This document shows positions 52,632 through 60,790 of a stretch of DNA of 64,000 nt, in pieces. The stretch lies in contig NZ_PYAS01000008.1 in the NCBI RefSeq assembly GCF_003014695.1, positions 1-64,000 of the forward strand, in the 5' to 3' direction. How positions within the stretch are numbered: the first letter of the stretch is position 1; each line of letters begins with the position of its first letter. Source of the DNA: Dyadobacter jiangsuensis (GTDB lineage Bacteria > Bacteroidota > Bacteroidia > Cytophagales > Spirosomataceae). The translations under genes and the position numbers were made by a program. Below the pieces are notes generated by a model. The model did not search any database and was not told the DNA's origin. It saw only the letters and a program-made list of their open reading frames with translations.

Positions 52632-53883
52632 CGAGGTTCACCTGTTTCCCCTCCCAACCACACAAGGCTGCTCCGGCGCCGTAAACTATGCACAAATCCG
52701 CAGAGGGATCGGGGCGCAACACCCTCATTTTGTGATCATCGAATGCCTGAAATCCGTTCGATGAATTTCCGGCAGGGCTTTCATCCGAGGCCGGGGTTTT
52801 AAGACAGGCATCTATGTCGTACCAAAAAACACTGCGTCCAGCTGACGTGAGCGCCGCATGCAGCTTCCGTCGGACGGCTTCCCAGGCACGAACTTCGAGA
52901 CCGTCGATCGCCACTGTTTTTTCATGAAGCAATTGTCCGACCCAATAACTGGTATCATAGGAGGTCGGAGCCTCGTTAATATGATCGAAACCCTCTGCTT
53001 CCCGTTCGGCCAGACAGGCCGCGCCGGTCAGGATACAGGCTTCGGTATCATCACAGAAAATCACACGCACATTACTATCAAGCGATTTCAACTGACTTTC
53101 TAATGCATTGAAAAACAAATGACCAGCCCTGGCGATGTTCCCGCCGATCACCAGCTCATCGCAGCCGAAATTTTTCAGCCAGGGAAGCAAAAATTCGCCC
53201 AGGTTAGCACCAAACTCATCAAATATGCTTTTTGAAACTTCCGAATTCATTTCCGCCAGCTCGCGGACATCTTTAATAGCCTGCCCGGTGGCCCGCTGGT
53301 AGGCAGTATGAAACCAGCGCGTTGAAAAATAGTCATCGGCAATGGCTTCCCTGAACGGCTCATTGTAGAATGCACCCAATCGGGGTAAGGCAGCATGGTG
53401 TGTCATCAACTCGCCGTCCTCCATGAACGACGACCCAAAGCCCGACCCGAGTGTGAGCAAAACGGTTCGTTTACTTTTCAGGCCATTCCGCATATAGGCG
53501 CCTACGGCAAAGCAATGCGCATCGTTAAAAAACCGGAATGCGGTATCGGGCATGCCGGTAGCGTCTTTGAGTGCCTGCCCGAGGTGAAGCCCGAACATTC
53601 GCTCGAATTTCCCGCCTACGTGAAGGACCGTACAAATCCCTTTGGAATAGTTGAAAGGCCCGGGAAATGCAATCCCTATTCCGGCAACCGGCCCCCGGCC
53701 CGCAAGCGCCTGCCGGATACAATCGCCGATTGCAGCCACAATCTCGGAAGCAGTACCAAAGCTATCCATTTCCTTACGCACCAACGACAGCGACGGATCT
53801 CCGACGAAGGACATATCCACGACACCGGCCGTAACATGACTTCCTCCGACATCCAACCCCAGGCTTATATTTGGCGCGTTCAT
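52600..53883 (-). CDS. ROK-family sugar kinase with unusual C-terminal extension
   Basis: Residues 1-290 form a ROK-type kinase: the ATP loop SLGLDVGGSHVTAGVVD, GIGIAFPGPFNYSKGI, FFNDAHCFAVGAYM with the catalytic Asp, and LTLGSGFGSSF. The C-terminal 130 residues (VAIDGLEVRAWEAVRRKLH, ADLCIVYGAGAALCGWEGK) resemble the N-terminal part of long class I mannose-6-phosphate isomerases in Bacteroidota, so the protein may be a fusion. Probably phosphorylates the sugar imported by the MFS carrier. The typical ROK zinc motif CxCGxxGC is not visible. A possible operator lies just upstream. Confidence 0.85.
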   Translation of the reverse strand: MNAPNISLGLDVGGSHVTAGVVDMSFVGDPSLSLVRKEMDSFGTASEIVAAIGDCIRQALAGRGPVAGIGIAFPGPFNYSKGICTVLHVGGKFERMFGLHLGQALKDATGMPDTAFRFFNDAHCFAVGAYMRNGLKSKRTVLLTLGSGFGSSFMEDGELMTHHAALPRLGAFYNEPFREAIADDYFSTRWFHTAYQRATGQAIKDVRELAEMNSEVSKSIFDEFGANLGEFLLPWLKNFGCDELVIGGNIARAGHLFFNALESQLKSLDSNVRVIFCDDTEACILTGAACLAEREAEGFDHINEAPTSYDTSYWVGQLLHEKTVAIDGLEVRAWEAVRRKLHAALTSAGRSVFWYDIDACLKTPASDESPAGNSSNGFQAFDDHKMRVLRPDPSADLCIVYGAGAALCGWEGKQVNLDAALETKPVC

Positions 53884-53900
53884 AAGGGACTTTGTAATAT

Positions 53901-53922
53901 ATGTTCAAATATACAAACATAT
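53901..53922. promoter_or_regulatory. Candidate GntR box upstream of the ROK operon
   Basis: The segment holds ATGTT and AACAT in inverse orientation with TACAAACATAT at 53912-53922. The same 11-mer occurs upstream of SusC at 59648-59658. It lies about 20-40 bp before the ROK start, where a repressor would block transcription. Confidence 0.5.
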
Positions 53923-54096
53923 CACTAACAGTCAAAAAAGTTGCACTAAATCAACATACAAAAATGACACATATTTAATATAATATATTGATTATAAGTT
54001 TATTATAAAATATATTTCAAATACCATTTTGTATTTTAGTTCTACAAACTCGAATAAAATCAGAAATTTCTCGTCGAAATCTAGCCAATATGTATG

Positions 54097-54112
54097 ATAT
54101 GTATATACATAT
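54097..54112. promoter_or_regulatory. 16-bp perfect palindrome, possible GntR/HutC-type operator
   Basis: ATATGTATATACATAT is a perfect palindrome with a GTATATAC core, similar to operators of HutC-subfamily GntR regulators. It lies 213 bp upstream of the ROK start and downstream of the SusD terminator. Confidence 0.4.
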
Positions 54113-54210
54113 TAAAATACATTTTATACATACCTCCCGCCCCTCATACCAGCCGGCTGACGAACCCCGCCCCCATAGCCGTGGACAGACGTTTCAGGAC
54201 AATCAGCTAT

Positions 54211-54244
54211 AAAAAACCAATGGCGGGTATATCCCGCCATTGGT
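54211..54244 (-). terminator. Rho-independent terminator of the SusC/SusD operon
   Basis: On the minus strand ACCAATGGCGGG and CCCGCCATTGGT pair perfectly over 12 bp with a 5-nt loop, then T6. It begins about 50 bp after the SusD stop. Confidence 0.85.
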
Positions 54245-54295
54245 CCAAAATACCTCAACTATTTACTAATTCACTCTATGAGAACTGATGCCGGA

Positions 54296-56152
54296 TCAGT
54301 AGCCAGGATTCTGTTTAAGCGCGCCATTGCTTTTCCGGATTTCCGTATTCGGGATCGGGAATAAGTAGTAATGATCGCCCTTCCAAGGCTTCCGCACCTC
54401 GGCTTCGGGAATTACGCCGTAGGTATAGGATAGTTTCCCCAGGGCATCCCCCGGCTTGGTGCCTGTCCAGTCCATGGTCACTTTGGTGAGCCCTCGCACC
54501 GCTATATCCACATTTCCGGGGGCCGCCTTCCACCGCATGAGGTCGAAAAAGCGGGAATCCTCCAAATGCAGCTCGATCGCCCTTTCGTTGCGATACACCC
54601 GTACCAACTCTGCGCCGGCAGCTTTAACATCGGGCATATTCACCGACGCCCGCTTTCTTACCTTATTGATATATTCCTTTGCAACAGCCTCGTTGCCCAA
54701 TGCCATCTGGATTTCGGCATAGTTCAGGTAAAACTCCGTCAATCTCATGAACACCACCACCTGGTTGTAGTCATAATCGAAGCTCGCACGCGGTCCCGCA
54801 AAGTCGTCAGTCTTTTTGAATGTGTAACCCGTTTGTACCCGCCAGTGAAAGGGCGTGAGGCCTTTTACCCAGTACGTTTTCGAATCGCGGCCGAAATCGA
54901 ACAGGTTCTGGCCATTTTTCGGATCTACCTTATTCGGATTGATATAGGGGGGAGCATTGTCGGCGTTAGGGTTAGCATCCTCCCAGTATTCGTACAGGCG
55001 CTCGGTACTTTTCGAGCCGTCGACGATATTCAGCGGACCAGCTCCGGGGTAAATCACCGCGTCATAAAACCTCGGATCCCGGTTTTTCTCAGGCTTCTGT
55101 GGGTCGTAACCCGAAGCCGCATTCACGGTCACGCCATCTGCCAGGTAGGGATACTCACCGTTGGTCATCTGGAACATATTGACAAAGTTCTGCGTCGGTA
55201 CGATCCGCTGCTGCGCGTCGAAACCGCTTGGCCAGTAGTCGTAGTTGTAACCCCAGCCGGGTATCCGGGTAGCAGGCGTGAACGACTTCCCAAAAATCGT
55301 CTCATCAGTTTTCAAAGGCTTTTTAAACAGCGCTGCATACTCCGGGTGCAGCGTAAATCCCAGGTCCAGGACAGCCTTTGTAGCCGTTTCAGCGGCTTTC
55401 CATTTGGCCATGTCGTTGGACGGGTTATTGAGCGGGCTCGCCAGGAAAAGCAGAACTCTGGCTTTGAGTGCCAATGCAGCCGCTTTGCTGATTTTCCCGG
55501 TATTCACCGGCACGCCATCCAGAAATCCGATCGCCTTATCCGCCTCGTCCAGCACAAACTTCGCACATTCGTCGAACGTATTCCGGGGCACATCGAACCC
55601 CTCCGAGTTCAGCTGAAAACTATTCGTAATGATGGGCACCCCGCCAAATGTGCGCATCAATTCCAAGTACATCCAGGCACGGAGAAAATGCACCTCCCCC
55701 TTCATAGGATCCAGTTTATCGGCCGTTATACTCGATTTCTCGATATTCTCAAAAAACACATTCGCCTTTCTGATAAAGCCGTATTCATAATTCCAAAGCG
55801 GCGTAGCATCCTGCATGGCGGCTAGATCCGAAACATTGTCGGCCGTCATATTCCCTTCGATATAGTTACGGATGCCCGTCGACCTCTCGTGGGTTTCGGG
55901 CTGGTTCACCGCTATGTCCGTCAGCGCATCGTAACCGCCGGTACCGGGCGCCCAGGGCGGTTTAATGCCGTTATAGATGTTGTACACATAGTTTTGAAGA
56001 AAAACCGCGTCATTAAACACCGCCTCATCCGATATCGCATCCAGCGGCTTCTTGTCGAGCACATTACAGGAAGTAGCCGCGGCAATGATGCCGATGACCG
56101 ACATCGTGAACGCCCGCTTCATCACCTGATTTTTTATAACTAAATATTTCAT
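54296..56152 (-). CDS. SusD/RagB family lipoprotein (mannoside locus)
   Basis: A 618-residue protein starting MKYLVIKNQVMKRAFTMS; a second ATG at 56122 would give a tidier leader. The lipoprotein Cys is in IIAAATSCNVLDKKP. SusD features are clear: DEAVFNDAVFLQNYVYNIYN, HFLRAWMYLELMRTFGGVPI, and NERAIELHLEDSRFFDLMRW near the end. It follows the SusC stop by 12 bp. The operon is preceded by GntR-type boxes, and the nearby GH38 and isomerase genes suggest a mannose-containing ligand. Confidence 0.95.
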   Translation of the reverse strand: MKYLVIKNQVMKRAFTMSVIGIIAAATSCNVLDKKPLDAISDEAVFNDAVFLQNYVYNIYNGIKPPWAPGTGGYDALTDIAVNQPETHERSTGIRNYIEGNMTADNVSDLAAMQDATPLWNYEYGFIRKANVFFENIEKSSITADKLDPMKGEVHFLRAWMYLELMRTFGGVPIITNSFQLNSEGFDVPRNTFDECAKFVLDEADKAIGFLDGVPVNTGKISKAAALALKARVLLFLASPLNNPSNDMAKWKAAETATKAVLDLGFTLHPEYAALFKKPLKTDETIFGKSFTPATRIPGWGYNYDYWPSGFDAQQRIVPTQNFVNMFQMTNGEYPYLADGVTVNAASGYDPQKPEKNRDPRFYDAVIYPGAGPLNIVDGSKSTERLYEYWEDANPNADNAPPYINPNKVDPKNGQNLFDFGRDSKTYWVKGLTPFHWRVQTGYTFKKTDDFAGPRASFDYDYNQVVVFMRLTEFYLNYAEIQMALGNEAVAKEYINKVRKRASVNMPDVKAAGAELVRVYRNERAIELHLEDSRFFDLMRWKAAPGNVDIAVRGLTKVTMDWTGTKPGDALGKLSYTYGVIPEAEVRKPWKGDHYYLFPIPNTEIRKSNGALKQNPGY

Positions 56153-56164
56153 AGGTTATCTGAA

Positions 56165-59100
56165 TTAGAAAGTAAGATTGAGGCCGAAGCTCAGGGTCTT
56201 CATATTAGGGTATGCGCCGCCGTTTCCGCTCAGGAATTCAGGGTCACCATTCCCGTACTTTTTAAGCGAATTGAACAGCATGAATGCATTATCACCGGAA
56301 ACATAAATCCGCAAAGCGGTAACCCTTGCTTTCGAGAGCAGGCTTTTTGGAAGCGTATAGCCCAGCTGCATGTTTTTCATGCGCATCCACGTTGCCTTGT
56401 GGTAATAGAAGTCGGCCTCCGAGGCTGCGACGCCCGTAGGAGCGATCATCGGAAGCTCCGCGTTTACATTCTCTTTGGAATAGCTGTTCAGTGCCACGTA
56501 TTCCAGACCATTACCACCCGCACCCGAGTTGAATCCCGTACTCAAACGGAATTTGGCGCCACTTTGCCCTTGCAGCAACATCGTCAGATCGAAGTCTCTG
56601 TAATTCAACCCTATGCTTACACCATATTGTGTACTTGGGAAGATGGTCGTAACATCCAATCCTGTAACGGGGTCCTTGGCTGTATTACTGGTGGTGTTGA
56701 ACATGTAACGGTCGTTACTGTCGATTTTACCGTCATTGTTCAAATCCGCGAAAATGAGCCCGCCCAATGTCGCCCCGGGATATTTCACGCTATTGTCCAG
56801 CTCCTGCTGCGTGCGGTAAATACCAATGGCCTTGTACATCAGCTGAGAACCGAACGGCTGCCCTTCGAGCTTTTGGTAGGGCTCAGCCTGAGGAGTTTCG
56901 TCGAAATAGATGATCTTGTTTTTGTTATAAGAAATATTTCCGTTGATGCGCAGCGTGAAGTTCGAGAAGTTATGACGGTAACCCGCCTGCAATTCGATAC
57001 CCTGGCTGTTCATCTTACCGATGTTCTCGTCCGGCAGGATCAACCCTGTGTAGCTGGGAATCGAGGCTTGTCGTCTGCCAAGGATATTGGAGGTTTTGTT
57101 TTTGAAAATGTCGGCTTCGAACGTCAAGCGATTATCCAGAAATGCCGCCTCCAAACCCAAATCAGTCTTTTCACTTACTTCCCAGGTGATATTGGGGTTC
57201 GGGGTCGACTTCACGGCGATTCCGCGCGCATCTACCCCATTCACTACCCAGCCCGCGTCATAACCATAGGCGGCAACATACTGGAACGGACTAACGCGGT
57301 CGTTACCCAGGCGACCCCACGATGCTCTCAGTTTCAGGTTGCTGATGATATTCTTCGGAATGAACGCTTCATTACTGATTACCCAGCCCGCCGATACTTG
57401 TGGAAAAAATCCAAACCGGGTTTCTTTCGGGAAGATCGGCGAGCCGTCGTACCTCGCACTGAAACCGAAGAGGTATTTTTCCTTAAAGTCATAGCTGAGG
57501 CGTCCGAAAAAGTTCTGGCGACCCGACTCCGTAGCGGTACCATCGTTATTCCAGTTTGCCCGGTTGGTGCTTCCCGCAAAAAGTTGATCGATCAGCGGCG
57601 AATCGTAGCCAAGGCGCTGCGCCCAAAACAGGTTGTCGTTGTAGCTCATCTGCTCATAGGCCACAAATGCGCTTATTTTATGATCTCTGGCGAACGTAGT
57701 GGCGTACGAGAGCTTTACGTTTCCGGTGGTGCGCAAACTTTGTTTGAAATCCTCCCGCAGACCGATATCCTCCACCGTCCTGGATTGCTTTTTCACGATG
57801 GACCCATCCGGAGCGCGTTCGTAATAAGGCCATACGTAGTTAAACTGCTTATTGTAGTCTACCGTTTTGACAAGCGACAGATAACCATCCAGCACCAATC
57901 CCTTTACGAACGGGATGCTGTATTTAGCCCGCAGCGTTCCGCTGGCGACATCAGCCTTGAACCTGCGATAGCCCGGACTTTGCAGACGAGCGGCCGGGTT
58001 CAAATGCGACCACCCTTCGCCGGGATACCGGTAATCCCCACCGATATAGGCTTCCTGCAATGGACTCGTACTAGCCAGCGCACCCACTTCCCCGCCTGCA
58101 CCGCCCTGGGGCGTTTGGGTATATTTCTCACGAACCGACAGGTCGAGGCCAACCTCAAAGTCTTTCGTTACCGTCACATCAATATTGCTTCTCACATTGT
58201 ACTGCCGGAGCTTCGATTTGGTGTCGCCGCGCAAAATACCGCCTTGTGACGCCGTACCCAGCGACAAGAAATACCGCACGCGGTCGGTTCCGCCGCGCAT
58301 GGTCAGCGAGTAGCGCGTTTGCCGCACCGGCGGGCCGATCAGGGCATTCCACCAGTTTTCCGGCCTGCGCTGACCTGTCCGGAAGGCCTCCACCAATGCA
58401 TCGGGAAAGTCGGGCGGTGTTCCTTCCAATGCACGTCTGTCGTTCAGCACCTTCATGTACTGGAATGCGTCGGCCGACTTCACTTTCATCGTTGGAGATT
58501 GCCATGATTGTGTCGTAGAGAAGTCGAATGCGGGCTTTCCGGTTGTTCCTCTTTTGGTGGTGACGAGAATAACCCCTCCCGCCGACTGCGCGCCGTAAAT
58601 GGCCGCTGAGGCATCTTTCAACACCGAAATAGACTCAATATCATTGGGATCGAGGCGGTTCAGGCCGTCGGGGTCGGCATTAGCCACCCCGTCGATGACG
58701 ATCAGCGCCGAAGTGTTGCGGTACGTACTGGCGCCCCTCACGAGGATTTGCGCATCATCAAAACCCGGCGCAGCGCTTCTCTGCGTCACATACACGCCCG
58801 CCATGCGGCCCGCGAGCGAGTTGGAAAGCGACACCGCATTGGATTTCTTGATCTCGGCACCGGTCGTCTGCACAACGGCATTGGTCAGCTCCGACCGCTT
58901 CTGCGTGCCATAACCTACCACTACTACGTCATTCAGCTCCTGCGGCGACACATCCAGCTTCACCGCAATGGTCGACTGCGAGCCAACCTTAACCTCCTTG
59001 CTCGTATAGCCTATATACGAAAAAACCAGCAGGCTGTTTTCGTCCCTTACCCGGATGGTATAGTTCCCGTCCTGATCGGACACCACGCCGTTGTTAGTCC

Positions 59101-59362
59101 CCTTTTCCAGGATGTTGACGCCCGGTATCCCGGCATTGTTTTCATCCGTAACCTTCCCGGAAACAACTTGGTCGGCCCGCCCCCTGTACGCCGCATGTGT
59201 ACCCGTGCCGGGCGTCGCTACGCCGAGCGTCGCTACGCCGGGCGCGCGACTGAGCGGACCGGCATTCGCCCACGTCATGGGGGCGAGAAAACCCATCAAC
59301 GCAATCCCCCATAAGGTACACGATGCACCGTACCCATTTACAGTCAGTAGTTTTGGTTTCAT
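56165..59362 (-). CDS. SusC-like TonB-dependent transporter (mannoside locus)
   Basis: The 1065-residue protein has a signal peptide (LWGIALMGFLAPMTWANAG), then a short low-complexity stretch (PGVATLGVATPGTG) before the carboxypeptidase-regulatory-like domain (VTDENNAGIPGVNILEKG), plug (LAGRMAGVYVTQRSAAPGFD, YGAQSAGGVILVTTKRG) and barrel ending in SFGLNLTF. No STN domain is present, so control should come from the GntR regulator. Two tandem 15-bp copies encode the low-complexity stretch (59212-59241). It pairs with the SusD gene that follows. Confidence 0.95.
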   Translation of the reverse strand: MKPKLLTVNGYGASCTLWGIALMGFLAPMTWANAGPLSRAPGVATLGVATPGTGTHAAYRGRADQVVSGKVTDENNAGIPGVNILEKGTNNGVVSDQDGNYTIRVRDENSLLVFSYIGYTSKEVKVGSQSTIAVKLDVSPQELNDVVVVGYGTQKRSELTNAVVQTTGAEIKKSNAVSLSNSLAGRMAGVYVTQRSAAPGFDDAQILVRGASTYRNTSALIVIDGVANADPDGLNRLDPNDIESISVLKDASAAIYGAQSAGGVILVTTKRGTTGKPAFDFSTTQSWQSPTMKVKSADAFQYMKVLNDRRALEGTPPDFPDALVEAFRTGQRRPENWWNALIGPPVRQTRYSLTMRGGTDRVRYFLSLGTASQGGILRGDTKSKLRQYNVRSNIDVTVTKDFEVGLDLSVREKYTQTPQGGAGGEVGALASTSPLQEAYIGGDYRYPGEGWSHLNPAARLQSPGYRRFKADVASGTLRAKYSIPFVKGLVLDGYLSLVKTVDYNKQFNYVWPYYERAPDGSIVKKQSRTVEDIGLREDFKQSLRTTGNVKLSYATTFARDHKISAFVAYEQMSYNDNLFWAQRLGYDSPLIDQLFAGSTNRANWNNDGTATESGRQNFFGRLSYDFKEKYLFGFSARYDGSPIFPKETRFGFFPQVSAGWVISNEAFIPKNIISNLKLRASWGRLGNDRVSPFQYVAAYGYDAGWVVNGVDARGIAVKSTPNPNITWEVSEKTDLGLEAAFLDNRLTFEADIFKNKTSNILGRRQASIPSYTGLILPDENIGKMNSQGIELQAGYRHNFSNFTLRINGNISYNKNKIIYFDETPQAEPYQKLEGQPFGSQLMYKAIGIYRTQQELDNSVKYPGATLGGLIFADLNNDGKIDSNDRYMFNTTSNTAKDPVTGLDVTTIFPSTQYGVSIGLNYRDFDLTMLLQGQSGAKFRLSTGFNSGAGGNGLEYVALNSYSKENVNAELPMIAPTGVAASEADFYYHKATWMRMKNMQLGYTLPKSLLSKARVTALRIYVSGDNAFMLFNSLKKYGNGDPEFLSGNGGAYPNMKTLSFGLNLTF

Positions 59363-59644
59363 AAAAGGAAAGTTTAATTAATAAAGTCCCTTCCGGTAGG
59401 TTTAAAAACCTGCCGGGTTATGATCTTAAATTCTTTGGGGTCTGCTGATGATATGTATAACGGTAATAAGTAAACGTCAATGCATCCCGCACGGTTGACA
59501 TGCGGTCATCATGCCGCAATTCCTCGACCAGGCGGCCCTATCGGCATTCCGCTTTGCTTTTCGCTGAAATAGAAGCAATGCAGTAGCCATCGGAGCGGGG
59601 CTCACGTTATTCGGTTATGATATTATCGGTAATCGCACTTTAAT

Positions 59645-59684
59645 ATGTACAAACATATAAACATATAATCGAACATACAAATAT
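59645..59684. promoter_or_regulatory. Candidate GntR boxes upstream of SusC
   Basis: TACAAACATAT (59648-59658), then AAACATAT and GAACATACAAATATT repeat AACAT half-sites several times. The 11-mer is shared with the region upstream of the ROK gene, which suggests the same regulator, probably the GntR-family protein encoded next door. The distance to SusC is about 290 bp. Confidence 0.5.
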
Positions 59685-59891
59685 TATCAGAAATAATAAT
59701 TCATTGATTTTGTATGAATTTTATAAGTAAACTTTGTTTGACAAAAAATGAAAACCCGTAGAACTATGCGTGTAGGAGGGCGGTAATGTATCTACAATTA
59801 TCCAGGCAGATTAATACTCATTTAACGTGTTATGATAGCCTGTTGCCAATACACATCGCTAACGTTAAATATGGGATGGCGGTTAAAAGAC

Positions 59892-59931
59892 AGGGAGCCG
59901 CATCCGGCAATGTCCGGACTTGCGGCTCCCT
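59892..59931 (-). terminator. Terminator of the GntR gene
   Basis: AGGGAGCCGCA (59892-59902) and TGCGGCTCCCT (59921-59931) pair perfectly over 11 bp, with an inner CCGG/CCGG pairing. On the minus strand GTCTTTT follows. It ends 25 bp past the GntR stop. Confidence 0.75.
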
Positions 59932-59956
59932 GAGCAGGCTTCAAAATTCTCCCCGG

Positions 59957-60688
59957 CTACTCCCTTACACTCTCAACTGTATATACAAAGCTGTCGGCCC
60001 GGTAATAGCCGATATTGTATTCAATAGGTCGTTCGCCCTGGTCAAAGACGAACCGTTTTCTAAAAAGAATGGGACTTCCGGGTTCCACTTCCAGTTTTGC
60101 GGCGGTAAACTTGTCGGCGGAAATCGCGCTCACCTCTTCTTTTGAGAGCGTAGCGATCACCATATGGTCTTTTTCGAGAATGTCGTACAATGGCCGCTTG
60201 AAATCTTCTTCGCCTGTAAGCCCTACCCTTGGATGGAAATAGGATATAAAATAAACGAAGGGCCCCTCGGCTTTGCCCCGTAGCCGCTCCAATTTCAGCA
60301 CCTTTTTGTCCGTACCGATATCGAAAAAGTTGGCTATTTTTTCATCCGGCGTCACCCAGGTCACATGCAGCTCGAAATTCTTGACAATAATCCCGCGCGC
60401 ATTCATTTCCTGCGTAAAACTGAGCCAGTTTTTTGATTTTGAACTAATTACCGGCTCCGTCACTTTCGTACCGACCCCTTTTTTCCGGATAAGCAGCCCT
60501 TCATATACCAGCTTATTGAGCGCCTGGCGCAAGGTCGACCGGGAAATGGCCAACCGCTTTGCCAGCTCCACCTCATTCGGCAAGAACTTCCCATCCAGAT
60601 GCTCCGGAGAGTTGATCATATTGCGCAATAGGTTCTCTGCCTGGATATGCAAAGGAACGGGACTCTTGTGATCGATACTAAATTTCAT
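59957..60688 (-). CDS. GntR-family transcriptional regulator (HutC type)
   Basis: The start at 60688 (MKFSIDHKSPVPLHIQAENL) is typical; the longer frame upstream is not convincing. The 243-residue protein has a winged helix (PNEVELAKRLAISRSTLRQA, then LVYEGLLIRKKGVGTKV) and a UTRA ligand domain (FYISYFHPRVG-like region, ILFRKRFVFDQGERPIEYNI). HutC members sense sugar phosphates or related effectors. It lies between the GH38 gene and SusC, and palindromic or repeated boxes before the SusC and ROK genes suggest that it represses both. Confidence 0.92.
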   Translation of the reverse strand: MKFSIDHKSPVPLHIQAENLLRNMINSPEHLDGKFLPNEVELAKRLAISRSTLRQALNKLVYEGLLIRKKGVGTKVTEPVISSKSKNWLSFTQEMNARGIIVKNFELHVTWVTPDEKIANFFDIGTDKKVLKLERLRGKAEGPFVYFISYFHPRVGLTGEEDFKRPLYDILEKDHMVIATLSKEEVSAISADKFTAAKLEVEPGSPILFRKRFVFDQGERPIEYNIGYYRADSFVYTVESVRE

Positions 60689-60790
60689 ATTGACGGATTG
60701 CAGATAGACAAAAGCAAAAATAGCAATTTTGACCACGCCCGGAAATAATAAGCCAAACGATCCCTTCAAAGTCCCGCAACCACCGGGGCA

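Larger units (their letters stand above)
53884..54295. other. AT-rich intergenic region with regulatory sites
   Basis: No gene is seen in these 412 bp. It includes possible GntR boxes (53901-53922), a 16-bp palindrome (54097-54112) and the terminator of the SusD gene (54211-54244). Confidence 0.6.
59363..59956. other. Intergenic region upstream of SusC
   Basis: No gene is seen in these 594 bp. It has a hairpin 31 bp before SusC (59393-59416, CCGGTAGGTTT/AAACCTGCCGG, one mismatch), GntR-type boxes (59645-59684) and the terminator of the GntR gene. Confidence 0.6.

Noticed and set aside
59212..59241. 15-bp tandem repeats in the SusC leader region
   Set aside because: Two copies encode part of a flexible low-complexity linker; likely simple slippage, not a regulatory repeat.
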